Below are positions 21,944-33,525 of a DNA stretch of 64,000 nt, one piece after another. This DNA comes from Piper betle (lineage: Eukaryota; Streptophyta; Magnoliopsida; Piperales; Piperaceae): assembly GCA_033002965.1 (NCBI GenBank), contig JAURVB010000036.1, forward strand, positions 1-64,000. The letters are read 5' to 3'. Made by a program: the position numbers and the translations under genes. Below the pieces are notes generated by a model that saw only the letters and a list, made by a program, of their open reading frames with translations, searched no databases and was not told the origin of the DNA. The first letter of the stretch is position 1. Every line of letters starts with the position of its first letter.

Positions 21944-24851
21944 TGTAACACCCCTGTTTCGGCTCACCCGTGAACCGACCCGGAAATGTCACCGGCGACC
22001 GAACCGTTCGCTAATCTACTGGGTTCGGTTAAGCCGACCCGGATCTGCCCTCGGCGTCTCAAGATGGAGATGCAAACATGAAATGCATGAATGGGAACGA
22101 TTGGGTTCTAACGCGGTCCTACATGCATGCTATGATGTACAAGCAAAAACAAGACAAAACAATAAATGAGAAACCAAAAGAAAATATATACTACTACGTA
22201 AAAACGGACAGAGTTTCCCCTAAAAGTGCAATAAGGGCCAACCTGTCCACAACAAAGGTATATAAATATTTTATCAAAATACGACAAAACATAACAATCT
22301 ACCATGACATTCCATTATTATCTCATTTGTTTTCATCTAAGCCGAGGCTGAACTCAAGGCTCCCTGCTCATTCACATCTATCCGTTCATTTCATAACAAG
22401 CAATTCATCAAGACAAAAACATTCTAATTATCATTCACATAGCAATAACACACCATCATTATACATTACACGCGGCAGGTACATGTGTGCGCGGTTCTGT
22501 GCTGCTCCTCCGCAGTCCCGACAGCTTTCATCGCTCGCATTTCTCACCTACATATATATAGAAAAACCGTCAGTAACGAGTGTTACCGGCCCGGAAAATA
22601 ACTAATATCAATCTGGCACAGGAGAGCAAACTCTCCTGTTGAATGAAAACCATATACTTCCTCAAGAACTCTCATCAGGGCACATATGGGAGCCGTCGCC
22701 CTCGGGTCGACAGCGTCCCCCTTTCTTTCTCATTCTCATACCTTGGCCATTTCTCTATCGCTTCTTGCATCAAATCTCATTCCTTTCCGCCCTCTGCACC
22801 TTCCATATTACTCCTGGCCTTGAGTACGAAGGCCGAGCACTCTCAGGCAGTCGCCTTTAGTGCCCTTTGAAACCACAAGTCTAGACATGCGCTGCAATGC
22901 AGTACCCGTGAACCTCCACACTTCTCCGGGTTTGAGGAACTCAAAGGTGGAGTTGTCAGGATCCCTTGGGAATGAAATGGCCCGTACACCATTCCAGAGC
23001 CCACTATCGACTCACACGTGCCCGCTCGCGTAGCACGGTAGTCGGATTTCCCTCATTCAATCTCTCACAAAAACGCGAAAACTATACATATATATAGGTC
23101 TGGGTTGGGATTTATACAATAGGCCCAAAGGCAACGTGAGCTGGATCTGAAGTTCGAAAACAAACTCGAGGGATCTCATCCTCGAGGGTTATTAATCCGA
23201 AAAATCTATTGGCTAAATGGCCCGAGTTAAGTGGGATCCGATAAAACGCCACTTAACTCGTCCTGCACATGATAAATCAAATACACAATGGAATAGCGTA
23301 AAATAGAGAACGAGTCCTAAACGGACCTGGTAGAAGCTCCAAACGGGTCCACGCGCCTAGGCGGCGAGCTCCTACACCGTACCTACACAATCAAGCTAAA
23401 AACTAATGCCCGCATGATGAATCACACATCCTATAGCATGCACACACAATCACGCATCAATCACACATCAATCAACACTATATCAATTCTAGCAATCAAT
23501 TCTAGCAAGTCTACTTAGGCTAGTTTGCATTAGATCATGATCATTACCTAGTTACCTTAATTAGTTTCTTAGCCTCCATTTTTAACACCAATCAATCAAA
23601 CAAATTTCATATTTTATCCTTAATCAAATCTACATTTATATATATTATTATAACACACAATTCACCAATCCTAGCAAGCAATTCTAATAATCAATACTTT
23701 CAAATAATTAAGTTAAAACGAATTATACCTCGCGTCGTCGAAAATCGGCGACGGCTAGGGTTACCGTTTCGTGGCTCGAAACTCAAATTCGGCACCTAGC
23801 GGTGTCCGAAGTCCGATCAGATTGGACCGGGTGCGTTCGGCCAATGATCTGGCGAATTTCCCACGAATCCAATTTTCCGGCGGTTCCGGCGGTTTTCCGG
23901 CGAGTGTCGGCAGTTTTCCGGCGGATTCCGGCGATGATTCGGGACGGGGCAATCAGGGGGTCTATCGGCACCAGCTCGACGAGCTTGGTCCGATGGTGGT
24001 GTCAAACAGGGTAGCCGAGGCGGCGATGGCCGTTGGCGGCGGCGATGAAAACGGGCAGCGGCGTGCTCAGATCCGGGCTGCGGCCGGCCTCGACGGCGCT
24101 CGGGATGGTGGGGGAAATGTCGGCGACAGCGAGAGGGTGAGACTAGTGGTCACAGCGGCGATGACGGCGACCGAACGGAGGCAGAATGCAGCCCTAAGTG
24201 GCGACGGCCGAAGCGGCTTCGTGGCATCGCGGCGGCACGCTGACAAGCAATCGGTGGCCGGGGTTGGTCGGGGCGGCACGGCGACGGTGCGGCAAGGCCG
24301 AGCAGCGTCAATCGGCGGCAGTTCGGCGTCGGCAGCGGTGGCAGCACACAACAGCGAGGGTTTGGGTGAAGAAGGGTCGGGAGGGAGAAGAAATGCTCTA
24401 GTGGCAGTTTCGTGAATAAGTATTGACTCGATTCCTACTCGAGTCAAAATAATAACTAATTCGTAATAAATTCTAAAAAATCTAGAAAAATGTGGAAAAA
24501 TTCCATAAAATAAAACAAACACAACAACATCCAAATGGCATGCTCTATAACTAATAACCCACCCGAATATAATCCAACACGTCTTAACGCGTTATTCGGC
24601 CTAAAACTATTTCTACGATCAAACATATAAAAAGAAAAAATATTGTATACTTTCATATATTCAAATAACTCATATCTCACCATCTTCTCGACGTTATCAT
24701 CATATATTCAGGTACATCTGACTTTCATCGCTCATAACTCATGGTTGGCCTCGACTCAACACGCGGTTCATGAAACTGACTCAACTCGAACCAACAGTTG
24801 AACCGACTAGTTCGGTAACGTAAAACCCTGACTCGAGTCACGGGTTTTACA
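21944..24851 (-). repeat. 5' LTR of element 2
   Basis: 2908 bp, with the same termini as the 3' LTR. The candidate intron is at 23263-23728, hairpins at 23223-23260, 22619-22638, 22571-22588 and 22217-22237. The GC-rich block is about 23730-24410. Confidence 0.93.
23263..23728 (-). other. Candidate intron in 5' LTR of element 2
   Basis: Donor GCGAG|GTATAATT at 23728 and acceptor CATGTGCAG|G ending at 23263 (466 bases, minus strand). If transcription starts within the GC-rich block, this would be a leader intron of the element RNA. Confidence 0.45.
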
Positions 24852-24856
24852 GACCG
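24852..24856. repeat. Target-site duplication of element 2, right copy
   Basis: GACCG, matching 16852-16856. Confidence 0.9.
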
Positions 24857-25015
24857 ACTAACGATTATAAGACCCTGACTCGAGTCGTGGGTTTTACACC
24901 ACCCACCCTTAAGAAAATTTCATCCCCAAAATTCTTTTCTATTGCTCATGCGCCTATTAATCTGCATCTAAATAGACTCTCATTATCTAATACAGTCCCG
25001 GGTTGGTTCTGTACC
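24857..25015 (-). mobile_element. Start of LTR X and end of its internal region
   Basis: 24857-24893 is the first 37 bases of LTR X in minus orientation (TGTAAAACCCACGACTCGAG), continuing across element 2 into 16851. Immediately to its right on the minus strand are a purine tract (CTTAAGGGTGGGTGG) and the conserved TTTTGGGGATGAAATTTTC tail, so LTR X is a 3' LTR with about 120 bases of internal sequence left. No further pol is recognisable. Confidence 0.75.
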
Positions 25016-25290
25016 ACACGTAACAACCCCGCCCAATTAGTGTAACTGATGAGCTTAGTCATCTTTTCAAAAGTAGTTTAACCAAGTTGAAGATCATAAA
25101 TATATCTCCACTTTACAAATGTAAGATCCCCCAACTAGTTAGTTTAGTTAGTTAGCCCTACACCTAATACGTATTGGGTAAGATCCAATATACTAGTTAG
25201 GTTGTGCTTATTATGATCATTAACCTGGTTAATCACATTTGAATAAATAGTTAGGCTCATTATTTTGCACGTAGGCTGAATTGTTAAAGT
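25016..25290. repeat. Dispersed repeat sharing about 165 bp with 29877-30041
   Basis: From TGTAAGATCCCCCAACTAG at 25120 to ATTGTTAAAG at 25289 the sequence is an imperfect direct copy of 29877-30041 (GATCCCCCAACTAG, TTAGTTAG, CTAATAC, CTTGGTTA/CCTGGTTAA blocks). The more intact copy begins TGTATGATCC and ends GGTTGTTACA. A short LTR (TRIM-like) is possible. Confidence 0.5.
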
Positions 25291-26681
25291 TAGGGCTGCT
25301 CACAAGAAGAGTTAGCTCACGAGTTTTGAATGTTCGGTCTGGCTCGACTCAAACTCAAAACAAGAAAACTCGACTCGACTCAACTTCTTATTGTTCAAGC
25401 CAAGTTTGAGTTATATAAAACACATATTGATTTGACTCGTTAATACTTGAACTTAAACTCATTCTATATAAAAGCTCAACTCGATATTGTCTTTTACACA
25501 TGATAGGAAGAAAACATTAGTACTTAACATGCATGCTAAGATAAAGTAATACATATATTTATAACAAAACAGGCAGTGGCACACAATCATTTAATTGAAT
25601 TTACTGGTCTTTGTTTCACCAATAAGATGACTTTTCATATTCTCATATTAGAATGGGATGGTTGAACATTTTGTCTAAGAACCTTTTAAGAGGCTTCAGT
25701 TGCAAATTTGAGGAGTTGTTACTTGTTGGAGAACTTTGAAGAGTTGCTAATTTGTTGGCACCTTAGAGGTGGCTTTGTCTTCAATTCTTCGGTTGCAACA
25801 ACTACAAGGGTTGCTTAAAAGTTATAAGATTTGTCTTCATATATCATAATTTTTGTTGATTATACATCCTAGACTCTTCTTGATTAAGTTATTATTATTG
25901 TAGCATTGCAATAGTTAAAGGCAGTGGCCTACAAATGAAACGACAAAGGAGCAAATGAAACAGTTAGAAATAGTTGGTATGATTATTTTAACATCATTAA
26001 GCTGCTACTTGTTAATGGTTGCTATGATGAAAATGTGTTCACTCTTGAATTGTTTTTTAATATCTTATTGATTTGAAGGAGAATAAAAATAAAATATGAG
26101 TTGATAGCTTGATGTTTGGGGCACGCTACTCCATTATCATCTTGAACATTGGCGATTTGATTAGGTTACCTAGACATTGCATTTTGACTAGTTTGTTTTG
26201 TGGGTGTCAAACTTTTAACATTTAATTTTTTTTATGCATGTTAAACTATGTGTTTGTTGTAGACCATATTAATTTGCATTTAGGTATTTTCAAAGCTTAA
26301 ACATAAGTGCTATACAATTTATTTTAACCATAATCCTTAGGCTAATTTTAATCATTGAAACATTACTTGACAATTATTATAAATTTAGCAATACCAACAT
26401 TAATTTTAAATAATAGCTTATCATAAGATTGTAATGAATTATAAATTAGTACAAAGGAAAACAAAATATATATCAGCAGCATTAGATCCAATGCATTAAG
26501 CCAACCACATGCCAAAATCATCCATACACATCTAAATTTGGAGCAAAATATAGGATAAAAGCTTCCTCATATTTAAAAATGAAATCACACATTGTTAAGC
26601 AATCGTATAAAATAGAAAATAAGAATGCTTATCACATGCAACCATACAAATGTTGACAAACTAAAAGAGGGAATTGTTACT

Positions 26682-26686
26682 TAGCT
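26682..26686. repeat. Target-site duplication TAGCT, left copy
   Basis: TAGCT lies just before TGTAAAGACC; the same five bases occur at 29315-29319 just after GGTCGTTACA. Confidence 0.9.
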
Positions 26687-27712
26687 TGTAAAGACCCGGA
26701 AAAAAAATAAATATATATATATATGTATATATTCGACGCGGTGGGATCGAACGTTGGTATCCATGAATTTATTTAAATTATTTACCCGCTACCCGGTTAA
26801 TTATCAATTACTCGGTCAAGTGGAAAGTATTAGTTAACCGGTTAAGTATTTTTACCCGGTTAAGTAAACCATACAATTTAACCATTTAAACTAGTAAAGT
26901 GAACCGTATCACTTACCCATTTACCCGGCAACGAAGTGTGTTTTCATAAACCCTAGGCCTTCTTTCATTTTATAAGGAGGAGGGGGGGCGTCATGCACAT
27001 AAGCTCCTTGGACAAACGCCGGCTTCCCCATTGTTTTGGTAAGTTTCTTCCTCTCTTCTTCTTAGTTTGCATGCATACATATGATCAAAGATTATAATAC
27101 AAGATAATCATGGAAACTAAGACCTGAAATCAACAAGAAAAAGGGAGGATGTAACTGGATTAGAACCAGGAATTCACCCACGAACATAAGTTGCTGCCGT
27201 GCAGCAATTCTTGTGTGTTTGTGATTAATTACAGCAACAAGTCATAATCTTTTGCTAATCAGTTGCTGCATCAACGTCCTTACTCATGTTGTAGTAATTA
27301 AAGGTGAGATTTCATAGAATTTACAGCCAAGAATGGTGGCACGTCCTGCTGAAATTGCTAAGGATGGTAGCACGTCCTGCTGAATTGCAGCAACAGCACC
27401 ATGGTGTTTGTGTCACGACCAGTTGCATATACCACGCTGTAGGGTAGTGTTTCTCTTCTTCTGGGCGTTGGGTTGTTGTGCGGGAAGAAGGGGACGCGTG
27501 GGGCGGTGCTGCTGACCACGTCTGAGTCGCCATAGCAGCAGGTCGAGGTCGCCATGGCTGTTGGTTCGTCGCTGTGGTGGTGCAGTCGCCCTTTGATTGT
27601 TGCTGCTAATTTGGTTGCTAGGAAAGGGAGACAATGGGTGAAGGATAGGATCTAGATTTTGGTCGAAAGAGAAGAGCTTGGTGCTGGTTTTGGGTGAAGA
27701 GAAGAATGGTGA

Positions 27713-27739
27713 CGGGAAGAAGAAGAAGAAGAAGAAGAA
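27713..27739 (+). repeat. AAG/GAA microsatellite
   Basis: About nine AAG trinucleotides in a row inside the solo LTR. Confidence 0.85.
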
Positions 27740-28454
27740 TGGCAGTTTTGTAATTTCGGGTTGACTCGATATGGGTTGAGTTAAAAATCATAATAATAAT
27801 ACCAACTCGTGTTAAAATCATTGAAATAATTAATTTAAAGGAATATGAGTTAAGTGGTCAAAATAATAAATTTATAAATTATTACATGAAATTAATAAAT
27901 TTCGATCACGATAAACGGTAATTAATTAATCGGCTGATTAAAAGCAATTAACTTAAATTGAAGGGTTATGAGGAATATTTAATAGAGACTTCACCTTTAT
28001 CATATAAAAGTTATATTTGATAAATAAAACGATTATTCTTATAATAAATTCGTAAAGTAAAATAATGGATCAATAAAAGATAATCGCGTAGAAATTACGC
28101 GATAGCATAATTAATTAAATAAAGAAGTGTTGAACCTTATCGAATTAAATAAATTAATTAATGTGGCATATATTAAATATTTAGTTGCATGCATTTTCGA
28201 CGTGAGTAAAATTATACTAATGTATAATTTTATGCCCCGTTCATATTAGGGTTAGCGGATTACAGTCGGACGAACCCGCAAGTCAGGTACGTATAATAGG
28301 TAGAACATCGTATTTTCCTTGTTGGTAGCCTAGGTCGGCCTGAGCCCAGATTCGACCACCATGCACGAAGTGTAACCGGGGTTAAAGAATTGACTCAGTC
28401 CGACACTGGGTCGTGTTATGTGTGTGAATCTTGTGATGCATCGATATTGTTTTG

Positions 28455-28925
28455 GAGTAGTGATAGCCGCCCCATAAAAAGGCTATGGCCGGGGTGAGTG
28501 AGGCACAGCGATTCCTCCATCGCACTAGAGTGCAGTGATTGCCGCCCCATAAAAAGGCTACGGCTCGAGGGTGTGTGAGGCACTGGCACTAGAGTTGGCA
28601 GTGAGAGCTTCCCCACAAACGGGGCATAGCGATCACCTGAGTGCAGTGATAGCCGCCCCACAAAAAGGCTACGGCCGGGGTGTGCAAGGCATTGGCACTA
28701 GAGTGCAGTGATAGCCTCCCCATAAAAAGGCTACGGCCGGGGTGTGCGAGGCACTGGCACTAGAATTGGTAGTGAGAGCTTCCCCACAAACGGGGCATAG
28801 CAATCACCCGAGTGCAGTGATAGCTACCCCACAAAAAGGCTACGGCCGGGGTGTGCGAGGCACTGGCACTGGAGACGGTAGTGGTAGCCTCCCCATAAAA
28901 AGGCTACGGCCGGAGTGTGCGGATC
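28455..28925 (+). repeat. Tandem array, units about 62 bp, inside the solo LTR
   Basis: About seven imperfect units contain AAAAAGGCTACGGCCGGGGT and a GCACTGGCACTAGAGT block, the reverse complement of the unit at 15560-16095. Two units carry the CTTCCCCACAAACGGGGCAT variant in place of the CCCCATAAAAAGG form. Confidence 0.8.
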
Positions 28926-29314
28926 ACAGCGGACACCTCCTCCGCATTGTTTTGGAGTATAGCGGAATCGCTCCACCGCATATTAAAATAAATATATGAA
29001 AATGGTGGAATGTACTTGTTTGTTTTATCTATTATGCTACTTAGTGTTTTAATCACTAACGCGGAATTGCCTCCGCAGGTGTGCAGATCCGAGATTAGAT
29101 GATTGACAACTAGAGCATGGAGCAAAGTAATATGAGGACTCCTTTTTGTTATTTAATTGAGGAATAAGTGTGGCTGCTGGGAAACGGTCCAAGACTGTGG
29201 GATTTTATTATAAGTTATGATTTCTAATAATGTTTGACATAATTGCTTTAATTTTGAGTAACACCTAGCCAGTTAGGCCCGCAATATTATCATGAATAAT
29301 GGCGGGTCGTTACA

Positions 29315-29319
29315 TAGCT
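29315..29319. repeat. Target-site duplication TAGCT, right copy
   Basis: Matches 26682-26686. Confidence 0.9.
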
Positions 29320-29876
29320 CCCCTAAGATCGAAACTCCAAAAAGGAGAAAGCTTTTCACAGTAGACAAGTGGGGGAATTGATGGTCAAAGCATACAAAGT
29401 GGAGGAACTGTTAGTTAAAACATAGATCTAACAGAGAGGAGGAAACTATTGGTGGTTTGAAGAATCGCCATCGGCCATTCACCGGTTAATAGATGAGTGG
29501 TGGCACCCTTGTTAGGATTTGATGTAATGAAGAATGAATAGGCAATGATTATTCCTTGTTAGAGATTGATTGGTGGTGGCTTGATGTGCTCCATTTATCC
29601 AACTCGAGACTACTCGATGAAGCTTGAACAAGACCATGTACGACTCAGCATGGACATTATCCAACTCAAAACTCAATACCAAAAACTCGATTAGTTTACT
29701 CAAACTTGAAGCTCAACTTGTGATATGTTCAAACCAAGTTCAAGTTTTGTACAACTCTCCCAATTCGGCTAATGAATAGCCCTAGTTGTGGGGGGGTTGT
29801 CTAGATACAGATTTAGATTAGGGTCATGAGCCATGGAAAGGAATTCTAGATAAAATTTCTTTATGGTTGGTGGAAT

Positions 29877-30041
29877 GTATGATCCCCCAACTAGTCAGAT
29901 CAGTTAGTTAGTCTCATGTCTAATACCTATTAAGGTATGATACAATATATTAGTCAGAATGTGTTTATGACTTTTAACTTGGTTACCATTTTTGAAGAAA
30001 TGACAAGGTCTGTCAGTTCGCACTTGGGCTGGGTTGTTACA
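29877..30041 (+). repeat. Short LTR-like repeat (165 bp), TGTATGATCC...GGTTGTTACA
   Basis: It has TG...CA ends and is an imperfect direct copy of 25120-25287. Flanking five bases do not match. It could be a TRIM-type short LTR or the end of a longer element. Confidence 0.45.
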
Positions 30042-30299
30042 AAGTCCAAGTTTACATCATGGACTTTTGATGAAGTAGCATGTTGGATAATTTTTAAGAC
30101 CCCTTAATAGCTTCAACATTTCTTTATCCTTTTCCTTGAGTTAAGAGTTAAGCTCTTTGTTGATGAAGATGGATTGATCAAGCTCTCTTTCATCCTTGCT
30201 AGCTCTTCATTTTCATTTGTTATAGCTTCCATCTAGGTCTTCATTTTTTATTCTTCTTGACCAAAGTAATTAATTTGTGATATAGATATTCAAAGGCTT

Positions 30300-31340
30300 A
30301 TTGAAGTTCATTTTCTTCAATTTCTTCTTCATTCTCTTCAATTTCTTCTTCATTCTCAATATCCATGAAGCAAAATTCACTTTAGAGAGTCATCATTTGC
30401 TTCATCATCACTATCACTGCAAACCTAAAACCTTCTTGCCTTCTCAATGTTTCTTATTTTCCTTCTTATCCATGTTAGGACACTCATGCTTCATGTGTCC
30501 ATGCTTATTACATTCAAAGCCTTGGATTTTGTCTTTGTTTTATTATTTTCCTTTCTTTTCCATTTCTCAAATTTTTTTCATAACATGGCCTTCTTCATCA
30601 AAAATATTTTGAACTTTCTTGATATCAATGTCATATATCTATCATCTTCACTTCATCATCACAATTTAGCAATATTTGTAATGTTAAATCATTGATTTTT
30701 TTCTTGGAAACCTTCTTTTTGTTCTTATCTTTTTCAAGAGTATGCTCATGAGTGATAAAGGATCCTAGAAGTTCTTCCATGGTGATAGTCATTAAGTTCT
30801 TTGGCTTTTCAATAGCTGATACTTTTGGTCTCCATTCAATTAGAAGAGAAGCCAACAACTTCCTATTAAGCTCATCTGGTTCAAGTTTCTTCAGATGATT
30901 TTGCAATACAACAATGATATCATTGAACCTATTATACAAGGTGTTGATGTTTTCCCTTTCTTCCATCTTAAAGGTTTCATATCGTGATATGAGAAGACTA
31001 ATTTTGGAATCTTTTATAAGTTGAGATGTTTCTTCATGTGTCACTTCCAAAAGTTGCCATATTTCTTGAGTTGTAGAGAACCTTGATACCATTGTGTATT
31101 CGGTCTCATTAAGGGTAGAAAAGAGAGCATTCACAATTTGGACATTGAAAGTATGAACTTTCTTCACTTTGTAATCCCATGAATGTCTTTCCAAAGAGGG
31201 GTCCATGTATCCATCAAGAATGACTTACCAAAGATCAAAGTCACATGAGGTGAGGAAGATACTCATCTCCGTTTTCCAATAAGTATAGTTTGATCCATCA
31301 AAGTAGTGGTGGATTGTCCTTCTAGTGCTTTAGTCTTCCT
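30300..31340 (-). pseudogene. Ty1/copia gag pseudogene
   Basis: Reading leftward, the N-terminal FDGSNYTYWKTEMSIFL motif (about 31240-31310) is followed by a stop in the DLWxVILDG segment. A 191-codon open frame (31206-30631) then carries the copia-gag core: LFSTLNETEY, EIWQLLEVTHE, YNRFNDIIVVL, then LLASLLIEWRPKVSAIE and EELLGSFITHE. A zinc-knuckle remnant lies near 30450-30530, where FECNKHGHMKHEC keeps the later Cys/His residues but its first Cys codon reads Gly. No pol follows on the left. Confidence 0.85.
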
Positions 31341-31344
31341 ATCT

Positions 31345-31773
31345 ATTTTTGTTTAACTGAAGCTCTAGTGTCACTCGTACAATCCTATCGAGAGTATTGA
31401 CTAATAAGATCACAACTCTTAAGCAAATAAATTAGTTTGCTCATGTATCTTTGAACCACCAAATGATTGGGAAAGATTAACAATTCAATTAATGTGGAAT
31501 TTTGTGAAACAAAAATGTGCAATAATTGACAATAATAGTGCATACTCAAAAACCATCACAAGTATTGGTAAATAATGTCATATTATATAAGTGAATGACT
31601 TTGAATTGAATTATGGACATAATGTACTAAAGTGAACTTGTCAAATACAAGTGTTTTGTGTGAGGAATATAATCAAACAAGTATGATGCATAAATAATCA
31701 TCTTAAGCAAAATGTAAGAATGAAGGACAGAGAATACAAACACAAAGGTACAAAGAGATTTTTAAAGAGGTTC
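31345..31773 (-). repeat. Copia-type LTR fragment with primer-site remnant
   Basis: GAAGCTCTAGTGTCACTCGT at 31354-31373 resembles a decayed reverse complement of the tRNA-Met primer site, followed by the LTR end. The stretch from GAGTATTGACTAATAAGATC at about 31391 to TTTTTAAAGAGGTTC is collinear with 34655-35015. It is interrupted at 31774 and continues at 33526. Confidence 0.6.
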
Positions 31774-33525
31774 TATAATAACTGGTAATTTTTTTCTTTT
31801 GTTTTCATAGGATTTAAACTGTGGTGATATTTCTTGAGACAAATTATTTTGGAGATACGTAGTATTTTGACTACAGATAAAAATTTTCTTTCTATTTATG
31901 GCATTGATTATATGTGGTACAATGAACTATTAACATTGGATAGTTAATTTTACTTGGTATAAAGTAAGAGTTCAATCCCGTATGAGGAAAGTAATCGGTT
32001 AGAGGAAATTTGATGAAATAAATAATGAACAAGGAAAATTGTCTATGGGGCCAGTGGATATGGTCATATGTGAACCAAATCTAGATTAATATTGTTTGTT
32101 GTACTTAGAGATGAATATAGGTTGAATACATTAGTTAGCCATGGAGCTGGTTGACTAAGTGGAGTCAATGATTGAGGGAAAAGGTTAGCCAATTAGCAAA
32201 TAATATTGAATTAGGACTGAACCAACTTAGACTTATCCTAGACAGAGATTGTCTTAGGAGTGTATAATTGACATTACAGAGAATTTAGAAAGGATAAAGC
32301 AGAGTAAAATATAAGCACAAGAGAAGAGGATTCCAACCCTCTCCCTGCCTCTCATGCATGTTGCACTCTCCCTCTCTTCTCTCTTCCTAGTTATTCTTCA
32401 ACTTCCCACTGATTTACCACATGGGCAACAAGGTTTTGGAGGTTTTCCTAAGGAAAAATACTGAAAGAAGAAGTTAGTAATCCAATATAAACATGTTCAA
32501 TCCATTGAATTCATGCAAGATGATCATTACATGTATTTTTATTATGTCATCGTTGAGAAATTATTATTTATTAATTTGATGTATGTACATCATTATTTGG
32601 TTTATCAACTAGATTAGTGAGTTATGTGACTAATCATCATGCACAACCTAGAGTTGAAATGCCAATTTGGATATTTGTCCTCAAGAATGAACATGTTGAA
32701 TTACATGAGACATTAAATAATTGAGATTGATGTTTTTCTCATATTTTTTAATGCTGTTAAAGGCTAAGGATGTGTTGAATTTCATATCTAAAAATTAGTC
32801 TATAATAGATGAAATTGGTAAAAAGGCAAATACACTACGGACGTATAATAATAAAGGGATTTGGCTACTCTTAAGTGATCTATCCAATAAAATGGTATTA
32901 GATTAATTACATGTAGGATATCTAATGAATGGTGAATTTATTGTTAACCTAATTTATTGCTGAAATATCATATCTATATTTATTATATCTATGATAGTAT
33001 TGTTGAAGATTTTATGTGGGAGAATCAAGACAACGTTGATAGTATATGCTGCAATTATATGGCAAAATTATTAGTGTTTTTGCATTGAGTTTAATCTATT
33101 TATGTTTAATCTTATTTTCTTATTTATTACTACTACATATATGAGTAGATGACTCAACGTACTGAGCAAACAGTTTATATTGTTCATAGGTAATTGATGC
33201 CTTTGGAGCAGTAGGATGGAGAAATCAGCACTTAGGCTTATGTTATATTAGTATTAGTTCATTTATTCTTTTGCATGCAATAAGAACTTGATATTGTTAA
33301 ACTTATTTGCTGATTATCAGTTAGACATTAATATATATAGATATCATATTATAGACATGTCAGTGGTATATATATATTGGTACATAAATGAACGACCAAC
33401 TTTGTTAGTATTAATTCGCTTGTGCTATTATGTTTATTTATTATTATTTTATGTTTTATGATTTTAGTAATGTTTTGTCCTTGACTACATGTTTTGATAT
33501 TTACTAACAAAAGCGGGTCATTACA
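31774..33525 (+). mobile_element. Old solo LTR inserted in a copia-type LTR
   Basis: The right end GCGGGTCATTACA is a typical LTR terminus of this window. The left end TATAATAACTGG differs from its expected complement TGTAATGACC only by transitions. The copia-type sequence on the two sides (AAGAGGTTC and CAGAAGTCCTACTC, then TTTTCTATCCC) would join into the uninterrupted form seen at 35003-35030. The flanks GGTTC and AGCTC match at 3 of 5, consistent with a decayed target duplication. No coding sequence is seen inside. Confidence 0.55.

Larger units (their letters stand above)
16857..24851 (-). mobile_element. Element 2: complete gag-only Ty3/gypsy retrotransposon
   Basis: It has two nearly identical 2.9 kb LTRs, a 5-bp target duplication (GACCG), an intact tRNA-Met primer site and a purine tract, but an internal region of only about 2.17 kb that holds gag alone. 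Protease, reverse transcriptase, RNase H and integrase are absent. After the gag tail the sequence jumps straight to the pre-purine-tract end. This is the layout known as TR-GAG, a non-autonomous element moved by a partner's enzymes. LTR similarity shows it is the youngest insertion recognised here, and it sits inside an LTR of the same broad family. Confidence 0.93.
26687..29314 (+). mobile_element. Solo LTR (2628 bp) with TAGCT target duplication
   Basis: It begins TGTAAAGACCCGG, ends GGCGGGTCGTTACA, and is flanked by exact 5-bp repeats, so it is a complete LTR with no internal region, most likely produced by recombination between two LTRs. A TATA-like TTTTATAAGG lies at about 26970. Its 3' 1.0 kb is an inverted near-copy of 15172-16245, including a tandem array. 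Open frames at 27321-27821 are short and lack motifs. Confidence 0.9.
25291..29784. mobile_element. Possible hAT-like DNA element, interrupted by a solo LTR
   Basis: The left end TAGGGCTGCTCA and the inverted right end (TAGGGCTATTCA read on the minus strand) match at 11 of 12 positions. Both are followed inward by CTCGA/ACTCAA-rich sequence, common in plant hAT-like non-autonomous elements. No transposase is seen. The adjacent 8-mers (GTTAAAGT, GTTGTGGG) are only partly alike. The interior, minus the solo LTR, is about 1.9 kb of AT-rich sequence. Confidence 0.4.

Noticed and set aside
15172..29314. A 14-kb DNA transposon with kilobase terminal inverted repeats
   Set aside because: The right arm is the 3' part of a complete solo LTR (26687-29314) with its own TAGCT target duplication, and the left arm is the 3' half of another LTR, so the inverted repeat is explained by two insertions in opposite orientation.
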